This document shows positions 62,273 through 64,000 of a DNA stretch of 64,000 nt, piece by piece. The DNA is from Mycolicibacillus parakoreensis (GTDB lineage Bacteria; Actinomycetota; Actinomycetes; Mycobacteriales; Mycobacteriaceae), in the NCBI RefSeq assembly GCF_022370835.2, contig NZ_CP092365.1, forward strand, positions 3,162,001 to 3,226,000, given 5' to 3'. The notes under the pieces were generated by a model. That model had not been told where the DNA came from and did not search any database. It was given only the letters and a program-made list of their open reading frames with translations. How positions within the stretch are numbered: the first letter of the stretch is position 1; the number at the start of each line of letters is the position of its first letter. Position numbers and translations under genes: made by a program.

Positions 62273-62763
62273 GAGCGGGCGTCGAGCCGCAACTCGACCA
62301 ACGGCAGCGCGGTATTGGTTTCGGTGATTTCGGCGCCGAGGGTCTCCTCGAGAACCCCCTTGAATCGGGCCCACGCGCGCGGATGCCGGCCGACGTAGCC
62401 GGCCAGGGCGTGGTCGGCCTCCTGCTGGTTGAGCACCCGAGCCGTCGCCGGTGCCGGAGCGTGGCTCCCGGCGTAGACACGCACCCGTGGGTTGGCCTGG
62501 ATGTTGCGGAACCATTGGGCTTTATCGCCAAATCCGGAGGCCACCACGAAGCTTTCCGGCGCCTCGTGATCGAAGACCTCGAGCACGACATAGCGTGGCA
62601 CACCGGATTTCCGCCCGATGTGTTCGAGCATCAGCAGGCGCGAACCCAGCAGCCCGCCCAGACGGATCTTGTAGAGCCAGATCGGCGCACGCATCAGCGG
62701 GCGTGATCGCAGCAGACGACTGACACCGGCGACCAGTAGCGACGATGAACGTGTGGTGGACAT
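62269..62763 (-). CDS. Deazaflavin (F420)-dependent nitroreductase family protein
   Basis: A 164-residue split-barrel protein of the Ddn/DUF385 type, which uses reduced F420 in mycobacteria; relatives reduce quinones or activate nitroimidazoles such as pretomanid. Landmarks are LLMLEHIGRKSGVPRYVVLEV, FVVASGFGDKAQWFRNIQANPRVRVYAG and PLVELRL. ATG at 62761-62763 has GGAGG 5 bases upstream. It is the second gene of an operon tetR-oxidoreductase-membrane protein, 26 bases after tetR, so the regulator probably controls it. Confidence 0.9.
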   Translation of the reverse strand: MSTTRSSSLLVAGVSRLLRSRPLMRAPIWLYKIRLGGLLGSRLLMLEHIGRKSGVPRYVVLEVFDHEAPESFVVASGFGDKAQWFRNIQANPRVRVYAGSHAPAPATARVLNQQEADHALAGYVGRHPRAWARFKGVLEETLGAEITETNTALPLVELRLDARS

Positions 62764-62789
62764 ATGTGCCTCCTTTTCCCTTGGGTGGC

Positions 62790-63410
62790 TTAAGGCTCGC
62801 CGGTGAGCCCCTCTCGATAAATCGCGAATACTTGTGCGCTCCAACGTCGTGCCCCTTCCGCCGATAGGGGGTCGACGTCGAGCAGTTCGGCGAGACGAGC
62901 CCGCAGTGCCAGCACCGCCAGATCGTTGACCAGAAGAAACGCCGCCCGCACGACGGGATCCGCACCGGTGGATGCGATTCCGGCTGTGACCATCGCGTCG
63001 AGGGCGTCCTTGCTGATGTCGTAGAGCCGCCTGAAAAGGGTCGACCCCACCTGCCCGCCGGTGATCAACGTCCGAGTCAGATACGACGGGATGGGCGAGT
63101 GTGGGGGTAACCGGGCAGCCAGGCCGTCCAACAGTCCGGGCAGCGCAGACTCGCTCAGTCCGGCCGCGCTGGTCGCGTCGGTCATGTCGGCCAGCAGTGT
63201 TTCCAGGGTGAGCACGACGTGGCTGTCGACTGCCTCCACCAGTCCGTCTTTGGATCCGTAGTGCCGCACTAGCAGGGCCGGCGAGACGCCTGCGGCGGTT
63301 GCGATATCGCGCATGCTGACCCCGTCGGGTCCGAGTTCGGCGAACAGTCGCAAGGCTTCGTCGCGGATGCGGGCGCGCGCGGTCCGGTCATCGGGCGCCT
63401 GTGAATGCAT
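62790..63410 (-). CDS. TetR-family regulator, probably autoregulated
   Basis: A 206-residue TetR repressor with its helix-turn-helix at about residues 12-55 (RIRDEALRLFAELGPDGVSMRDIATAAGVSPALLVRHYGSKDGLV) and a helical ligand domain. I start it at ATG 63408-63410 (MHSQAPDD) because TACAAT lies exactly seven bases upstream and a perfect palindrome covers that -10. A longer frame from 63440 would place the operator inside the coding sequence. It heads an operon with a deazaflavin oxidoreductase and a membrane protein. Ligand unknown. Confidence 0.87.
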   Translation of the reverse strand: MHSQAPDDRTARARIRDEALRLFAELGPDGVSMRDIATAAGVSPALLVRHYGSKDGLVEAVDSHVVLTLETLLADMTDATSAAGLSESALPGLLDGLAARLPPHSPIPSYLTRTLITGGQVGSTLFRRLYDISKDALDAMVTAGIASTGADPVVRAAFLLVNDLAVLALRARLAELLDVDPLSAEGARRWSAQVFAIYREGLTGEP

Positions 63411-63427
63411 GTTTACTATTGTAAACA
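63410..63427. promoter_or_regulatory. Palindromic operator over the leaderless tetR promoter
   Basis: TGTTTAC (63410-63416), four bases, then GTAAACA (63421-63427) is a perfect seven-base inverted repeat. On the minus strand its centre contains TACAAT (63423-63418), a near-consensus -10, followed by seven bases and the tetR ATG. Binding of the TetR dimer here would block polymerase directly. Confidence 0.75.
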
Positions 63428-63440
63428 TTTGTTTAGTCAT

Positions 63441-63568
63441 TGGCGAGGGGTATGGCGGCGCTGGAGAGGCCGCCGGCTACCGGCCAGGTTTAGAAGCCGC
63501 CGGTAGAGCACCCCCCGGTCGGCGCAATCGGGGGGCCGCACCGGTGTGACCCACTACACTCTGTGGCG
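63441..63568. promoter_or_regulatory. Divergent upstream region with a GC-rich dyad
   Basis: No gene is seen. A dyad CCCCCCG (63510-63516) / CGGGGGG (63528-63534) could form a seven-base-pair hairpin. On the plus strand TACACT (63555-63560) is a good TANNNT -10 eight bases before the ATG at 63569, suggesting a leaderless transcript for the small ORF there. Confidence 0.45.
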
Positions 63569-63628
63569 ATGGCAACCTACGGCACGGGGTGGGCAATGAG
63601 CGGCGACCGATCGCGGGGGCCGCGGTGA
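63569..63628 (+). CDS. 19-residue leader ORF overlapping the right-edge gene
   Basis: ATG at 63569 opens a 19-codon frame (MATYGTGWAMSGDRSRGPR) with TGA at 63626-63628, overlapping the GTG of the next gene (GTGA). TACACT eight bases upstream suggests leaderless translation; an internal ATG at 63596 is an alternative start. The downstream gene has only GGGGG-type purines before its GTG, so coupling through this ORF is plausible. Confidence 0.4.
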   Translation: MATYGTGWAMSGDRSRGPR

Positions 63629-64000
63629 GCGGGGCGGCCGGATCGGACCGGACGGGCGAGCCGACCGACGAGGCAAGCGAGCACACGTATGTGCGGTTGC
63701 CGTCGATCACCGGCGGGCAGCGCGGCGAGGTGGTGGTCGCCCTCTCCCCGGAGGGTCTGCTGATCGGCGGGGACCCCGACGGGGTGCAGTCTTACCTGGA
63801 TCGGCTGCGTGCGGCGGCCGGGCAGCGCCTGGCGGTCGCCGGTCTCGACACGACCGCCGCGGGGTTCTCCGGGCTGCTGGCCGGGGCGGCCGACATGTTC
63901 GGCCAGACCGGCAAATTCGTGGTATTGGGCCCCGAGAGTCTGCAGCAGATCCGCGAACGCCACCTGATCCCCGGGGCGATGGGGCTGTTCCGGCTGGTGA
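63625..64000 (+). CDS. Unrecognised protein, N-terminal part (cut by window end)
   Basis: An open frame from GTG 63625 to the right edge, at least 125 residues, with no stop. After an acidic, disordered start (about residues 1-22) it reads YVRLPSITGGQRGEVVVALSPEGLLIGG, then DPDGVQSYLDRLRAAAGQR, an alanine/glycine stretch (AAGFSGLLAGAADMFGQTGKFVVLGPESLQQI) and RHLIPGAMGLFRLV. Base composition and third-position GC are those of a real mycobacterial gene. No signal peptide or motif I can name. The start is uncertain because the only support is the GTGA overlap with the leader ORF. Confidence 0.65.
   Translation, partial: MSGAAGSDRTGEPTDEASEHTYVRLPSITGGQRGEVVVALSPEGLLIGGDPDGVQSYLDRLRAAAGQRLAVAGLDTTAAGFSGLLAGAADMFGQTGKFVVLGPESLQQIRERHLIPGAMGLFRLV

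Overview
The window is a chromosomal segment of a mycobacterium. DNA is about 70% GC. Markers are the hadABC dehydratase genes, tandem mycolic acid methyltransferases, the MCE-type ATPase Mkl, a PPE protein of the PPW type, DUF3060 proteins, F420-type oxidoreductase and a mycobacterial set of rpoB/rpoC/rpsL/fusA genes. Gene order follows, in reverse, the M. tuberculosis Rv0629c-Rv0684 block, with several insertions and losses. The species cannot be named from this sequence.

Layout. 1-3.7 kb: 5' part of fusA, rpsG and rpsL (str operon), an MscS-like channel and a TetR regulator. 3.9-4.7 kb: two DUF3060 exported proteins. 4.7-8.8 kb: the fadE8-echA4-PaaX-like-echA5 acyl-CoA operon. 8.8-13.3 kb: an accessory cassette (L,D-transpeptidase; divergent DsbA-like, CcdA-like, BlaI-like and M56 peptidase genes) around a nested palindrome. 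13.3-25.7 kb: nfo, rpoC, rpoB, mkl, rplL, rplJ with an L10 leader, and a ROK sugar kinase. 25.7-34.3 kb: a large GH38 alpha-mannosidase, a UbiB/ABC1 kinase, lipG and two near-identical mycolate methyltransferase genes. 34.3-39 kb: rplA, rplK, nusG, secE, tRNA-Trp, hadC, hadB, hadA, rpmG, tRNA-Met, tRNA-Thr. 39-44.4 kb: glyoxalase II, a membrane protein, echA3, patatin, cyanase, a thioredoxin-like lipoprotein and its CcdA partner. 44.4-47.6 kb: PPE protein, membrane-anchored methyltransferase, HD-domain protein. 47.7-56.2 kb: recCBD. 56.2-61.4 kb: NYN-LOTUS protein, methyltransferase, Ser/Thr kinase, universal stress protein, PfkB. 61.4-64 kb: a nitronate monooxygenase relic, a tetR/deazaflavin oxidoreductase/membrane protein operon of visibly lower GC, and an unrecognised gene cut by the right edge.

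How the genes work together. The core is information processing (ribosomal proteins, EF-G, NusG, SecE, RNA polymerase, RecBCD, endonuclease IV, three tRNAs) mixed with mycolic acid biosynthesis (HadABC, methyltransferases) and acyl-CoA metabolism. Several genes have a clear -10 hexamer 6-8 nt before the start codon and no Shine-Dalgarno, the mark of leaderless mRNA common in mycobacteria. Three other genes (blaI-like, PPE, right-edge gene) are preceded by tiny ORFs whose stop touches or overlaps the main start.

Most worth following: the transpeptidase/thiol-redox/BlaI cassette with its operator, the converted methyltransferase pair, the tiny-leader-ORF genes, and the lack of mmpS5-mmpL5-mmpR5 where M. 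tuberculosis carries them. All family calls were made by eye; no database search was run.
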